In this document: positions 22,436 to 33,135 of the stretch, one piece after another | Layout: each line of letters starts with the position of its first letter | How positions within the stretch are numbered: the first letter of the stretch is position 1 | DNA from: Dactylis glomerata | Lineage: Eukaryota; Streptophyta; Magnoliopsida; Poales; Poaceae | Reading direction: 5' to 3' | DNA: 64,000 nucleotides | NCBI GenBank assembly: GCA_007115705.1 | Contig: QXEO01002102.1 | Location: 1,940,509-2,004,508 of the forward strand | Notes under the pieces: generated by a model | Databases searched by the model: none | What the model saw: only the letters and a program-made list of their open reading frames with translations | Told to the model about the DNA's origin: nothing | Translations under genes and position numbers: made by a program

Positions 22436-24150
22436 TGATGGTGCCAAGTTGACGTGGGAGCTTATTCTTCTTCAATCCCCGGCAACGGCGCCACAAAAAG
22501 AGCTTGATGCGTGACGGTGGTGTTATCTTTTCACCGTCCAGTTGGGAACCCCAAGAGGAAGGTATGATGAGTATAGCAGCAAGGTTTTTCCCTCAGTTAA
22601 GAAACCAAGGTATGTCGATCAGGAGAGGAAGGAGCCAAACGACTGAAGGTGATGCTTGCTAGCTTGCGATAGCTCAGAACAATTTATAGGGCACCTCGTC
22701 CAAGCTTTGCTTGCTAGCTGCAACGTGGAACCTGCACACAACACAACCAAATACTTTGCTCCCAACTTACGATGAGGTTGTCAATCTCACCGGTTTGCTG
22801 TAAACAAAGGAATGAGCGTATCGAGTGGAAAATAGTAATAGTATGCGAGTAAAGTAAACAGTGCGAGTAAAGTAAACAGGTGATAGCAATATAAAGGAAA
22901 TAGGAACGGGGTCCACAGTTCACTAGCGGTGTCTCTCCATAGATAAAATAATACATGCTGGGTAAACAAATTACAGTTGGGCAATTGATAGAATAAAGAC
23001 AACGTGCATATGATGAGAGGATCACTATGAGATTTACTCTGGGCATTACAACAAAATACATAGACCGCCATCCAACTGCATCTATGACTAATAATCCACT
23101 CACGGGGATACCGTCCGATCACCCCATGAGTATTAAGTTGCGAACAATAGATAATTGCATTAAGCAAAGTGTGTAATGTAAACAAAGCATATGCCCTCGA
23201 GCATATGAATGTTGTTTTCCCCCTAGTAGCAACAGCACATCTACAACCTTAGAGGTTTCTGTCACTCCCCCAGATTAAATAGAGGCATGAACCCACTATC
23301 GAGCATAAATACCCCCTCTTGGAGTCACTAGCAACTACTCGACCAAGATAGCTACTAACAACAGAGAGCATGCAAGATCATAAACAACATAGAGATAACA
23401 AAGGATAAATTTCAGTACTTCAACTCAAGCATAACACCAATATTCATCGGATCCCAACAAACCAAACATGTAGAATTACATAACGGTGATCTCAATCTTG
23501 TAGGGCAGCTCATGAGATCTAAACATGAAGCACATGGTGGACAAGACAACCATCTAGCTACTGCTATGGACCCATAGTCCAAGGTAGACTACTCACTCAT
23601 TGCTCCGGAGGCAAGCAAGGCGATGAAGAAGACCTCTGGTGGTGATTCCCCTCTCCGGCAGGGTTTCGGGAAGAGCTTCTGGACCCTCCCGATCTTCGGG
23701 TCGACGGCGGCGGCGGATCGCGATGTGTTCTGGAAAACTGATCGGGTCCTTAGGTTTTTCTTGTCGGGGGGTCTTTATAGGCGAAGGGGCATCGTCAGGA
23801 GTGGACCGAGGTGGTCTCACACATAGGGGGTGTGGCCCAGCCCCTGGCCGCGCCGCCCTGGTGTGAGGCCACCTCGTGGCCCCACTCCGTCTCCTCTTCG
23901 GTTCTCTGGAAGCTCCGGTAAAATTCTGGGCGACTGGCTTTGGTTTCGTCCAATTCCGAGAATATTTCCTGTGTAACTTTTCTGAAACACAAAAGTAGCA
24001 GAAAACAGGGAACTGGCACTGTGGCGACTTGTTAGTAGGTTAGTTCCGGAAAATGCATAAAAGTGCCACGAAGTGTAACAAAACACTAAGCAAATGATGT
24101 AAAAACAAGCATGGAGCATCAAAAATTATGGATACGTTGGAGACGTATCA
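22436..24150 (-). repeat. GP4 5' LTR (1715 bp)
   Basis: Begins TGATACGTCTCCAACG at 24150 and ends GGCACCATCA at 22436. It contains an inner LTR-like end (GCATCA, 22504) and a canonical primer-site copy near its 3' end. It is the closest match in the window to the extra segment in the LARD6 5' LTR (34207-35087). Confidence 0.85.
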
Positions 24151-24155
24151 AGCCA

Positions 24156-25961
24156 CAATGTCAAAAATTATTAAAAATTGAGAAAAGTAAAGTGTGCCGT
24201 CAGGTTCATGAGAGCTTTACTGACTAATTTTCACATAACACCAAAAAGTTCAATTTGAAGGATAGATAAAAGCAAGTCAAATGTACTTGGAATAGCAAAT
24301 TGGTAATAGGTATGTATGGTGGACACATTGGAATAACTTGGATTTTGGGAGTTGGATGCACGAGTAGAGCTCATACTCAGTACAAAATGAAGGCTAGCAA
24401 AAGACAGGGACCGACCAACTAAGAGAGCAATAACGGTCATAATCATGCATAGCGATAAAACATCATTAACCGAAATATAAAGTGGTATCACAAGTCAAAA
24501 ACCTAATGATCATAGAGGCTTATGGAGACTTTGTAAGAGTTAAACATGTTGTAAGCATGCGCCAACTCAACCCAAATAAAGCATCAAAGGAGAAAACCAC
24601 AATAACATGCTCCCATATAATAAAAACAACGCAAGATTTTTTCAAAGGCTCATTAATCAATCTCAGTCATTTGAGACAAGTCATGCTACAGCAAAAACTA
24701 CTAAGCATACTATCAAAACAACATCAAGCATGACATGCAAAAGTCTAAGCCGTAGTCTAAACAAGCTCCCATTTGTACCACTTTTGGCATGAAACTTTTT
24801 TCTTTTTTCCAACACCATTCAAACCTTTTTGAAATAACTCTTTTGATGAAAACCAACACAGACCAGAGGTCTAAATACACCTTGATGCAAAGATATAACA
24901 AGATCTGAACAAAAATCAAGGCGAAAAATGAAAGCTAAACGCGGTACTAGAAAAAGAGAACACTCGTTGAACGATAACAGTGAAAAATAGAGTGTTCTTG
25001 GCAATGAAAAACGAGGAATGTCTTCTCCAAAAGAAATTTGTTGGGGTCCAACCATTTATTGCAGCAAACAACACAAAAGAAAACTGAGAGCAAAAGTAAA
25101 GACGCTCCAAGAAAAATGCATAGAATATGAAGCAATAAAAATATAGTGTGTTGAAAGGTGACCTGATTTTTGCCGATGAAGAAGGGGTGCCTCGAGGGCA
25201 TCCCCAAGCTTTGACGCTTGTAACTCTTAGATATTTCTTGGGGAGACATGGGCATCCCCAAGCTTGAGCTTTTGTCCATACTTCATCCCATCTCATCACT
25301 CTCCATTCCCTACACTTGAAAACTTCCTTCATACAAAACTTCACACAATTCTATTAGCAACATTAGCATAAACATGATAGTAAATCTACCTTTTGGTTCA
25401 GATTCAAACTCAAATATACCAACCATTAAAGCATAAGCTACTGTAGCAACTTCCTCAAAAGTTCCGTGATCAAAAGAACTCAAAAATAAAGCGATCAAGA
25501 GGCAAACAAAAATAGTGGCAGAATCTGTCAAAACAGAATAGCTGACAGAGATCGATTTTTTCGAGGACCTTCTATTGCTCAAATCGAAAAGTGCAAAACT
25601 AATGAAAGTTTGGATATAACCTGGGGCATATGCACAAGAAATTTCATAAAAAAAGATATTCTGAAATTTTCACAAATTTTTACGGTGCAGCGCAGAAATC
25701 TGTTTCAGGACAGCAACTTCCCCTAATCTTACCTCCCTCAAATTAGAGGTTCTTCTTGGCACAAAATCAAAATAAAAATGATAAGGAGAGGTCATTAAAG
25801 TAGTAATAACTTCCAAGAATCAACAAAAATAAAAAGTACTGAAAAGAAAACTGTCGGTGTTCTAGATACCGGGGTATCCCGGTCCACCTGCTCCTGGGCT
25901 CCTTCAACGGCCCAAGAGTGCTTTTCTTTAACGCCTTTGAGCTAGGCGCAGAAAGTGCAAA
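24156..25961 (-). other. GP3 3' untranslated region, right part
   Basis: Non-coding, matching GP4 18360-20122. Two exact copies of the 14-base purine tract lie at 25198-25211 and 25252-25265. About 60 bases at 25852-25910, beginning TGTCGGTGTTCTAGATACC, have no counterpart in GP4. Confidence 0.65.
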
Positions 25962-28073
25962 TCAAGTAATATCAAGCGATGAAGCATCAAGTTCATAATT
26001 TGCTCTAAGAATAGAGTCAAAAAGTAATTTCTTCCACTTTCTAGGGAAGTGTTCCATACCTTTCTTGAGTGGAAATTGATATTTAATGGTGCCTTCCTTC
26101 ATATCAATGATGGCACCTACAGTTTGAAGAAAAGGTCTTCCCAAAATAATAGGACATGAAGCATTGCATTCAACATCCATAACAAGAAAATCAATGGGAA
26201 CAAGGTTATTGTTAACCATAATAAGAACATCATTAATCCTTCTCAAAGGTTTCTTCTTAGCAACATCAGCAGGAGGAACATTAAAATAACACTTTTCAAG
26301 CGGTGGTAAACCCGGCATATCATAAATCTTTCTAGGCATAATAGAAATACTAGCACCTAGATCACATAAAGCATGGCAATCAAAACCATTAACATTCATA
26401 TCAATGATGGGCTCCCAACCATCTTCTAATTTCTTGGGAATAGAAACCTTTTGTTTCAACTTTTCTTCCCTAATTTCATGAGAGCATTTGTAATATGCTT
26501 TGTAAAAGCAACATTAATAGAACTAGCATTCAGACTCAAAGCAAGATTTTGCAAGAACAAAATAACTTCAGATATGTTGCAGCCATCAATATCAAAATCA
26601 TTAAAAGCAATAGATCTATCATCTCCCATACTCCAAAAAATTTCGGCACTTTTTGTAGAAAAAGTTTTTGCAGTTTTGTGCATTTTCGCACAAGGAGTAG
26701 GAGTTTTCTCTACACCAATCAAAGTAAGAGGATTGCTAGCATTTGAAAGAACATCATTAGAGGTGGTAATAGTACATACCTTCATCTTTCTAGCCATCTC
26801 ATCTTCTCTTTCCCACCTGGCATGCAATTCTGCTAACATCCTAATATTTTCATCAATTCTAACTTGGATGGCATTAGTAGCAGCAAAAGGATCAAGTTTA
26901 GCAGACATTCTATTAATCAAGGAAGATTGCGCATCAGACAAAGATGAAATATTGGTTTCTGCTCTAGAAACCTTAGCTTGCAACTCAGGAATAGCCCTGT
27001 TCAAATTATCAAGTTGATGACTAATAGTCTTCAACAAGGCAGATTGCTCCTCCATGGTCTTGGTGAACACCTTGTTCTACTCATATTGCATCAGCATAAA
27101 ATTCTTAGTAGCCCTTTCAACTTCTAAAATCCTTTCTTTACTAGGCATTTTAGGTCTACCAAGATAGCTCACCATTAGAAGGAAACGGCCTATAATTGTT
27201 GCTAGCAAAATTGTTCCTATAAGAACTGTTGTTGAAATTATAAATTCTAATGAAATTTACATCAACATGCTATTCTTGAGCAACCAAAGAGGCCAAAGGA
27301 ACATTATTAGGATCAACATGAGCTCTATCATTAGAAAGCATAAGCATAATAGCATCAATCTTATCACTCAAGGAAGAGGTTTCCTCAACAGAATTTACCT
27401 TCTTACCTTGTGGAGCTCTCTCGGTGTGCCACTCAGAAATTTTTTCCATAATATTATCAAGAAGCTTTGTTGCGGTGCCCAAGGTGATGGACATAAATGT
27501 GCCTCCAGCAGCTGAATCCAATAGATTTCTTGAAGAAAAATTTAGTCCTGCATAAAAAGTTTGGATAATCATCCAAGTAGTCAGTCCATTAGTGGGACAA
27601 TTCTTTATCATAGATTTCGTGCTTTCCCAAGCTTGAGCAACATGTTCATTATCAAACTGTCTAAAATTTATAATATCACTTCGCAAAGCTATAATCTTAG
27701 CAGGAGGATAGTATTTTCCAATAAAGGCATCCTTACACTTATCCCAAGAATCAATACTATTTCTAGGCAAAGATAGCAACCAATCCTTAGCTCTTCCTCT
27801 TAAAGAAAAAGGAAACAACTTAACCTTAATAATAGCACCATCTACATCCTTATACTTTTGCATCTCACATAGCTCAACAAAATTGTTGAGATGAGCTGCA
27901 GCATCATCAGAACTGGCACCAGAAAACTGCTCTTTCATAACAAGATTCAACAAAGCAGGTTTAATCTCATAAAAATTTGTCTCAGGAGCAGGTGGCGCAA
28001 TAGGAGTGCAGATAAAATCATTGTTTTTGGTGCTAGTAAAATCACACAACTTGGTGTTCTCAGGAGTACCCAT
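25962..28073 (-). pseudogene. GP3 gag-protease gene, broken
   Basis: Same gene as GP4 20123-22240. The start is at 28073 (MGTPENTKLCDF). The first open piece runs to 27270, where a codon matching Glu in GP4 is a stop. Further damage includes an in-frame TAG near 27080, where GP4 has CAG, a 5-bp deletion near 27168 and a 1-bp loss near 26470 before the protease. The protease piece (25962-26459) keeps CDLGASISIMP and PIILGRPFL. This copy cannot make the full product. Confidence 0.88.
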
Positions 28074-28254
28074 TCTAACAAAACTAAAAGCAAGCAAGTA
28101 AAAATAACAACTATAAAGGAACTAATTTTTTGTATTTTTGATAAAACAATGCAAGCAAAAATAAAGTAAAGAAAAACAATAACAAAGTAAAAGGTTGGAA
28201 GTGAGATTGCAGAAATCTTCTTTCTCCCCGGCAACAGCGCCAGAAAAAAATGCT
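28074..28254 (-). other. GP3 leader and primer-binding site
   Basis: In sense orientation the site TGGCGCTGTTGCCGGGGAG (28224-28242) follows the LTR end by 12 bases. It is the Asp-type site with one change. Confidence 0.75.
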
Positions 28255-28595
28255 TGATGGCGTGTAGATAAACCCCGTTGGGAACCCCAAGAGGAAGGTA
28301 TGATGAGCACAGCAACAAGTCTTCCCTCAGTTGTGAAACCAAGGTTATCGAACCAGTAGGAGAAAGAACCACACTTCTGAAGGTTGATGCCCGGTAGCTT
28401 TGCGACACTCCAGACAATGGCGCCAGATAAATACTGGTGCGTGGCTTTTCACTAGCAGCAACGTGGAACCTGCACACAACACAACCAAGTACTTTGCCCC
28501 AACTTACGATGAGGTTGTCAATCTCACCGGTTTGCTATAAACAAAGGATTGAGCGTATCAAGTGGTAAAAGGTAATAGTATGCAAGAAAGTAAAT

Positions 28596-29879
28596 CAAAA
28601 AAACTATATGCACCGTGGTAGCTACTCACCCCTTTAAATGTCGACATCTGTCTAACGTCGTTAATATAGCCGTTGGCTGTTCTCTCCACCGCTCTCTATT
28701 CTCTCTCTTCCTTTTTCTCCAATCTCATCCCCTCGAGGCTTTGAGCAACCGCGGCCTCCAACGTGCGCGGTGGCCCTCGGGCCCGTTGCCGCTGCTTCCG
28801 GGAAAGACGGAGCACGGTGGCTCTCGGCCACGGTGCGGCTACCCGTGATCGCTGACCCGAGATCTTTATGGACATCTATTGCTGGACCAGGCTACCCTTG
28901 CAATCGCACAAGCAGGAAACCGCTCCACCGGCTACTCTGTCGCCAAGTCCGGCGCCGGCGTCAGCAAGGCGAAGGCAAGCAATCCCAGCGCCAGCACAGC
29001 TGGTGCCTTCCATACTAGCATAGCAGTGTCGTCCGCGGCGCCGGCCGGGCGCAAGGTGGCTCCACCGTGCTCGCCCACATCCTCCAGATCCCGCTGGAGC
29101 TCCACCTCAAGAAGGAGAAGAGGGGAAGAGGGCGCGGGCGAACAGGCGCGCTCACCGACGATGGTCGACTCGAGCAGCCATGCGCGCTCGCAGAGCTCCA
29201 CCTCAGGCCACCGGTGTGGTCATGCGACGCGGTGTAGAGGAGGCCCGCGACAGCGTGGAGCACGAGGCAGGACACGGTGTCCCAGTGGTGGTGCGGGCAC
29301 GGTGTTGATGGTCATCGTGTGCTAAGTCAAGGACGTGTACCAGAGGAGCTGGGATGGAAGCTCAACAAATCTCGTCCATGATCCTAGCTTCATGGATTCA
29401 GAAAAGCTGTAGCTACGCACGCAGCACCAAAAACACTTGCGTCACATTTTGTTCTGCAGTTTCGTCAGATGGGGATCGAGGGAACCCGCAGAGCTGGGGC
29501 AGGTCGTCCTGGCGGTGGCCGCCTGCACTCACTGGAGTCGAGGCAAGGAGACGGCAAGGTTAGGGGTGGAGGCAGGTGTTTTGGGCAGCCCCCGCGGTAG
29601 CAGCCACCGATGACGCGGTGGCGACGTCTGGCGCCCTGCGCACTCGTGGCGATTTGGCCAATGGCATGCTCGATTTGGTCTAGGGTGGGTTCGATTTGGG
29701 TGGCCGTTGACCTGCAGATGTTCCTTAGGAGATGCCCTCCTGAGGAGATTCGATTCTCACTCACGCTTTGATCCGTTAAATGGCCGCGAGTCATTAAAAA
29801 AAATCCAACGGTGGTGGAAAGAATCCAACGGTGATTAGAGGGTGAGTAGCTACCCAGGTGAACACCAAATCCACTCTCG
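28596..29879. mobile_element. Mutator-like element (Pack-MULE candidate)
   Basis: A 1284-bp unit inserted in the GP3 5' LTR with a perfect 9-bp duplication AAAGTAAAT at 28587-28595 and 29880-29888, the hallmark of Mutator transposons. Both ends share GGTAGCTACTCACCC within the first 40 bases in inverted orientation, although the outermost bases have diverged. The inside has no transposase but is GC-rich and gene-like (about 28740-29330), unlike the AT-rich LTR around it. This fits a Pack-MULE carrying captured host gene pieces. Confidence 0.75.
28879..29325 (+). other. GC-rich open frame inside the MULE, captured gene fragment?
   Basis: A 148-codon frame rich in Ala, Ser, Arg and Pro (for example GYSVAKSGAGVSKAKASNPS). 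GC-rich DNA gives chance open frames, and other frames here are open too, so it is not a confident gene. It could be the remnant of a captured exon. I do not recognise a family. Confidence 0.25.
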
Positions 29880-30904
29880 AAAGTAAATAGTGTGAGTAAA
29901 AGTAAACGATAATAGCAATGTAAAGGAAATTGGACCGGGGTTCACAGTTCACTAGTGGTGTCTCTCCATAAGATAAATAACATGTTGGGTAAACAAATTA
30001 CAGTTGGGAATTGATAGAATAAAGATAACGTACATATGTCATGAGGATGACTATGAGATTCACTCTGGGCATTACGACAAAATACATATACCATAATCCA
30101 ACTGCATCTATGACTAATAATCCAACCTCCGGATATCGTCCGAGCAACCATCGGGTATTAAGTTGCGAACAACAGATTATCGCCTTAAGCAAAGTGCATA
30201 ATGTAAACAATGCAAATGTACTTGAACACAAGAATGTTGTTTTCTCCCTAGTGGCAACAGCATATCTACAACCTTAGAGGTTTCTGTCACTCCCCTAGAT
30301 TACTAGAGGCATGAACCCAACTATCGAGCATAAATACTCCCTCTTGGAGTCACTAGCATCTACTCGGCCAAGATATCTACTAGCAACGGAGAGCATGCAA
30401 GATCATAAACAACATAGAGATAACATAAAGATAATAATTCAGCACATCAACTTGACATTACCAATACTCATCGGATCCCAACAAACACAATATGTAGAAT
30501 TACACAAAGATGATCTTGATCATGTAGGCCATCTCACAAGATCTAAACATGAAGCACATGGTGGAGGAGACGACCATCTAGCTATTGCTATGGACCCGTA
30601 GTCCAAGGTAGACTACTCACCCATCACTCCGGAGGCGACCATGGTGGTGGAGAAGGCCTCCGGCAGGGTGCCGGGAAGAGCTTCTGGAGCCTTCCGATCT
30701 CGCGTCGACGACGGCGGCGGCTTGCAGTAGGTTTCACGGAAAATTGATCGGGTCTTTAGGTTTTTCCCGTCGAGGGGAATATATAGGCGGAAGGGCGGCG
30801 TCAGGAGGTGGACCAGGCGGTCTCACCCCTGGTGGCGCGGCCAGGGCCTGGGCCGCGCCACCCTAGGGTGTGGTCGGCCTATGGCCCCCCTCCGTCTCAT
30901 CTTC

Positions 30905-31829
30905 TGATGAGGACATCCCATCTATTGATACAACCGCTGCACCTACAGCGGAACACATACAAGGACCCATCACTCGAGCTCGTGCCAAGCAACTTAACTA
31001 TCAGGTACTTTCATTTCTTGGAACTCTTTCTCACATACATGAGAATATGATGCTGCCTAAATCAGATATGTTTGTTACTCTTAGGAATGATGGACCTAGC
31101 ATGGATGAGAGGGACAAGCATTGGAGCATGATCGTGCATGGAGATGGCAGCAAGCGTTTGAGGATTGAAGAAGATGCCACGAGTGGAGATTTCAGAACTT
31201 TGAAGCCACCATAATGAAGGATGAAGACTTGGATGAAATATACAAAGAACTACTTCATAAATTCGTCCTTAGATAAATATGGTGCTGTGTCACTTTTATT
31301 TTTGGGCCAGGCCCATGTAATTTTCGCAACAAATAAGACAGCCACTTTTAAGAGTCCGAATTTGAGGAGAAAAGGCCTGTTAGGGTTCCGTTCGACCACC
31401 ATACCCATGGCTGGTCGCACCCCTACCTTTTCCTCCTCAAATACCCCCCGTAGCCGTCATTAGAACTCGGATTTTGATTAGACTAAAGTTAGCCATTGCT
31501 GCAACTACGAGCTCGACTTTTGAGGCCAATCGCCCAGAAGAAGACCGCCTATTCGGAATCCCACCTTTTGAATAAAGCATACATATTTCATCCGCAATAT
31601 CTTGATTGCAGTATTAGTTCTTACTTGTTCTCGATCTCAGGTAGGAATTAAGACCCTCGCTGGTCAGGCTGATCGTGCATCCGCAAGATCAGTAACTCTC
31701 GGAGATTGTCCTAGCGATTGCATTGGCGCACGAGCTTCGCACGTGTAGTCGGATCGTAAAGCACGAACTCCACCCACCAAATTGACATATCAAGATCTCA
31801 TCGAAAGATCGGACACCTTTGCCCCATCA
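30905..31829 (+). repeat. CRM5 5' LTR (925 bp)
   Basis: Same length as the 3' LTR and about 98 percent identical by eye, with substitutions only. The first 310 bases are the pol C-terminal coding sequence ending LKPP at TAA 31212-31214. An AATAAAG polyadenylation-like signal is near 31572. Confidence 0.9.
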
Positions 31830-32955
31830 AGTGGTATCAGATTTCAGGTTGCTCGGTGAGATTTACTGTTTTCGTAGTTTAGATTGCATCTGTGTTCATA
31901 CCTATAAACCACGAAAAAGCCAAAAATACAGTTAGGGTTTAGATCATCTCGTCCCATAAACCATCCGAGCCTTTGCATTGTCTTTTTAGTTTGCATCGTT
32001 GAATTTGTGTCTGCATCCGCGTGTCGAGTTGCTGGTCTTAGTGTTTGTTCCTTTAGAGTTTCGAGTTCGAATCACCATAGTCCCGCCGCTGCCGCACGCT
32101 TGCACCACTGCTCCACCATATCCTTCCACCACCACGCCATATACTTCCGCCACCGACTTCACATTAGATTTTGTTCGTTCCTCCCAATTTCATCCGTGCC
32201 TTTTTCAGAGTCCGTGAGTTAAGTTTCCGTCGCCAGGCAAGAGGAAGGAGAAGAGCAAAAAAAAGAGTCAAATCCGCATCCAAGTCGGGTTGACCCGTTC
32301 CTACTAGTCCAGTCCGACTCTAGTCCGATTTGGATAGTTTCGTCAGTTTTTGACAGTTTTCGACAGCAAACTTCAACTGGCCATAACTTTTGCATACGAA
32401 CTCCGTTTTCGACGTGCGACCCCTCAAAATGCTCAGCACGAAACGATCTATCTAACCACAACACAAAGTGTTTGTGCAACACTCAGAACGCCCAAAAAAG
32501 GCCGGGAAGGCCGAGTTTTTGCCCTCTGAAGTTTTGGACCCGGAAATTCCTGCAGATCTTCACTTATATCTTGCTTTGGAGCTGTTTCTTTCTGCTTGTT
32601 GTGCCACGCCGTGACCTTCTTAGTGTTCTCGGCTTGCGTCTCTAGCACGGTATAGCCTAGGACCAGCACAGTACCGTGGTTGAGTATTCTTTCAACATTG
32701 CATTGTTGTTTTGATATTTGCTGTTTTTGCTACCATATACGCCTTCCTACAGCTCCACATATTTCTGCACGTACTTTGTATCGACACCTGGTAATCGCTT
32801 TGTGCAATTTTGGGAGTCGCTGCTCTTTGCTGGTTGCAAATCACCTTCCTCCTGTTTGGTAAGAACTTGTAAGAGCTTTGTATACCACTTGACGGATTAC
32901 GCGTGATTCCACCATATTCCGTAGTGCGTAGGTATATATATTTGTGCTTGCTTCT
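31830..32955 (+). other. CRM5 primer site and leader (1.1 kb)
   Basis: TGGTATCAGATTTCAGG starts at 31832, two bases after the LTR, and is a Met-tRNA-type primer site. The rest is untranslated leader up to the gag start; open frames inside it are short and unconvincing. Confidence 0.75.
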
Positions 32956-33135
32956 ATGCTAACCATGAAAAGAACAACGAAGGATGATGTTGATCCGGAG
33001 AAGATGACTACAGCAGAGTTGCATACCCACTTCACTCGGCTGTTGGTGGGGCATGCACAAGATGTGGACACACGCTTGGGTGATGTTGATTCCAAGCTTT
33101 CTGATGCGATGGACAAGATTGCTGGTCTTGAGGCA
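32956..33135 (+). pseudogene. gag: CRM5 gag, N-terminal piece before LARD6
   Basis: Starts MLTMKRTTKDDVDPEK and runs to GLEA, where LARD6 inserted. The reading frame resumes in phase at 51423 beyond the duplicated AGGCA. Confidence 0.8.

Larger units (their letters stand above)
15475..24150 (-). mobile_element. GP4: intact gag-protease-only gypsy element
   Basis: A full-length 8676-bp element on the minus strand with LTRs at 22436-24150 (5') and 15475-17190 (3'). Target duplication AGCCA is at 15470-15474 and 24151-24155, within the GP3 3' UTR. Its single gene (20123-22240) encodes Gag plus protease and is uninterrupted; no RT or integrase is present. It would depend on enzymes supplied by a related autonomous element. 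The LTRs include a former primer-binding site near their 3' end. Confidence 0.9.
28255..30904 (-). repeat. GP3 5' LTR, left part (interrupted)
   Basis: The LTR 3' end (...CGCCATCA in sense) lies at 28255. It is split by the MULE at 28596-29879 and cut at 30904 by CRM5. Its remaining 250 bases are at 56974-57223. Without the insertions and one copy of each target duplication it is about 1.6 kb, matching the 3' LTR length. Confidence 0.85.

Noticed and set aside
15475..24150. Interpretation of GP3/GP4 as a tandem array made by unequal crossing-over
   Set aside because: First suspected because PBS-like sequence lies left of the inner LTR, but the AGCCA duplication shows a clean nested insertion with that sequence inside the LTR.
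31215..31829. A 615-bp LTR starting after the pol stop codon of CRM5
   Set aside because: The TCTTC duplication and the purine tract place the LTR start at 30905/56044, inside the coding frame.
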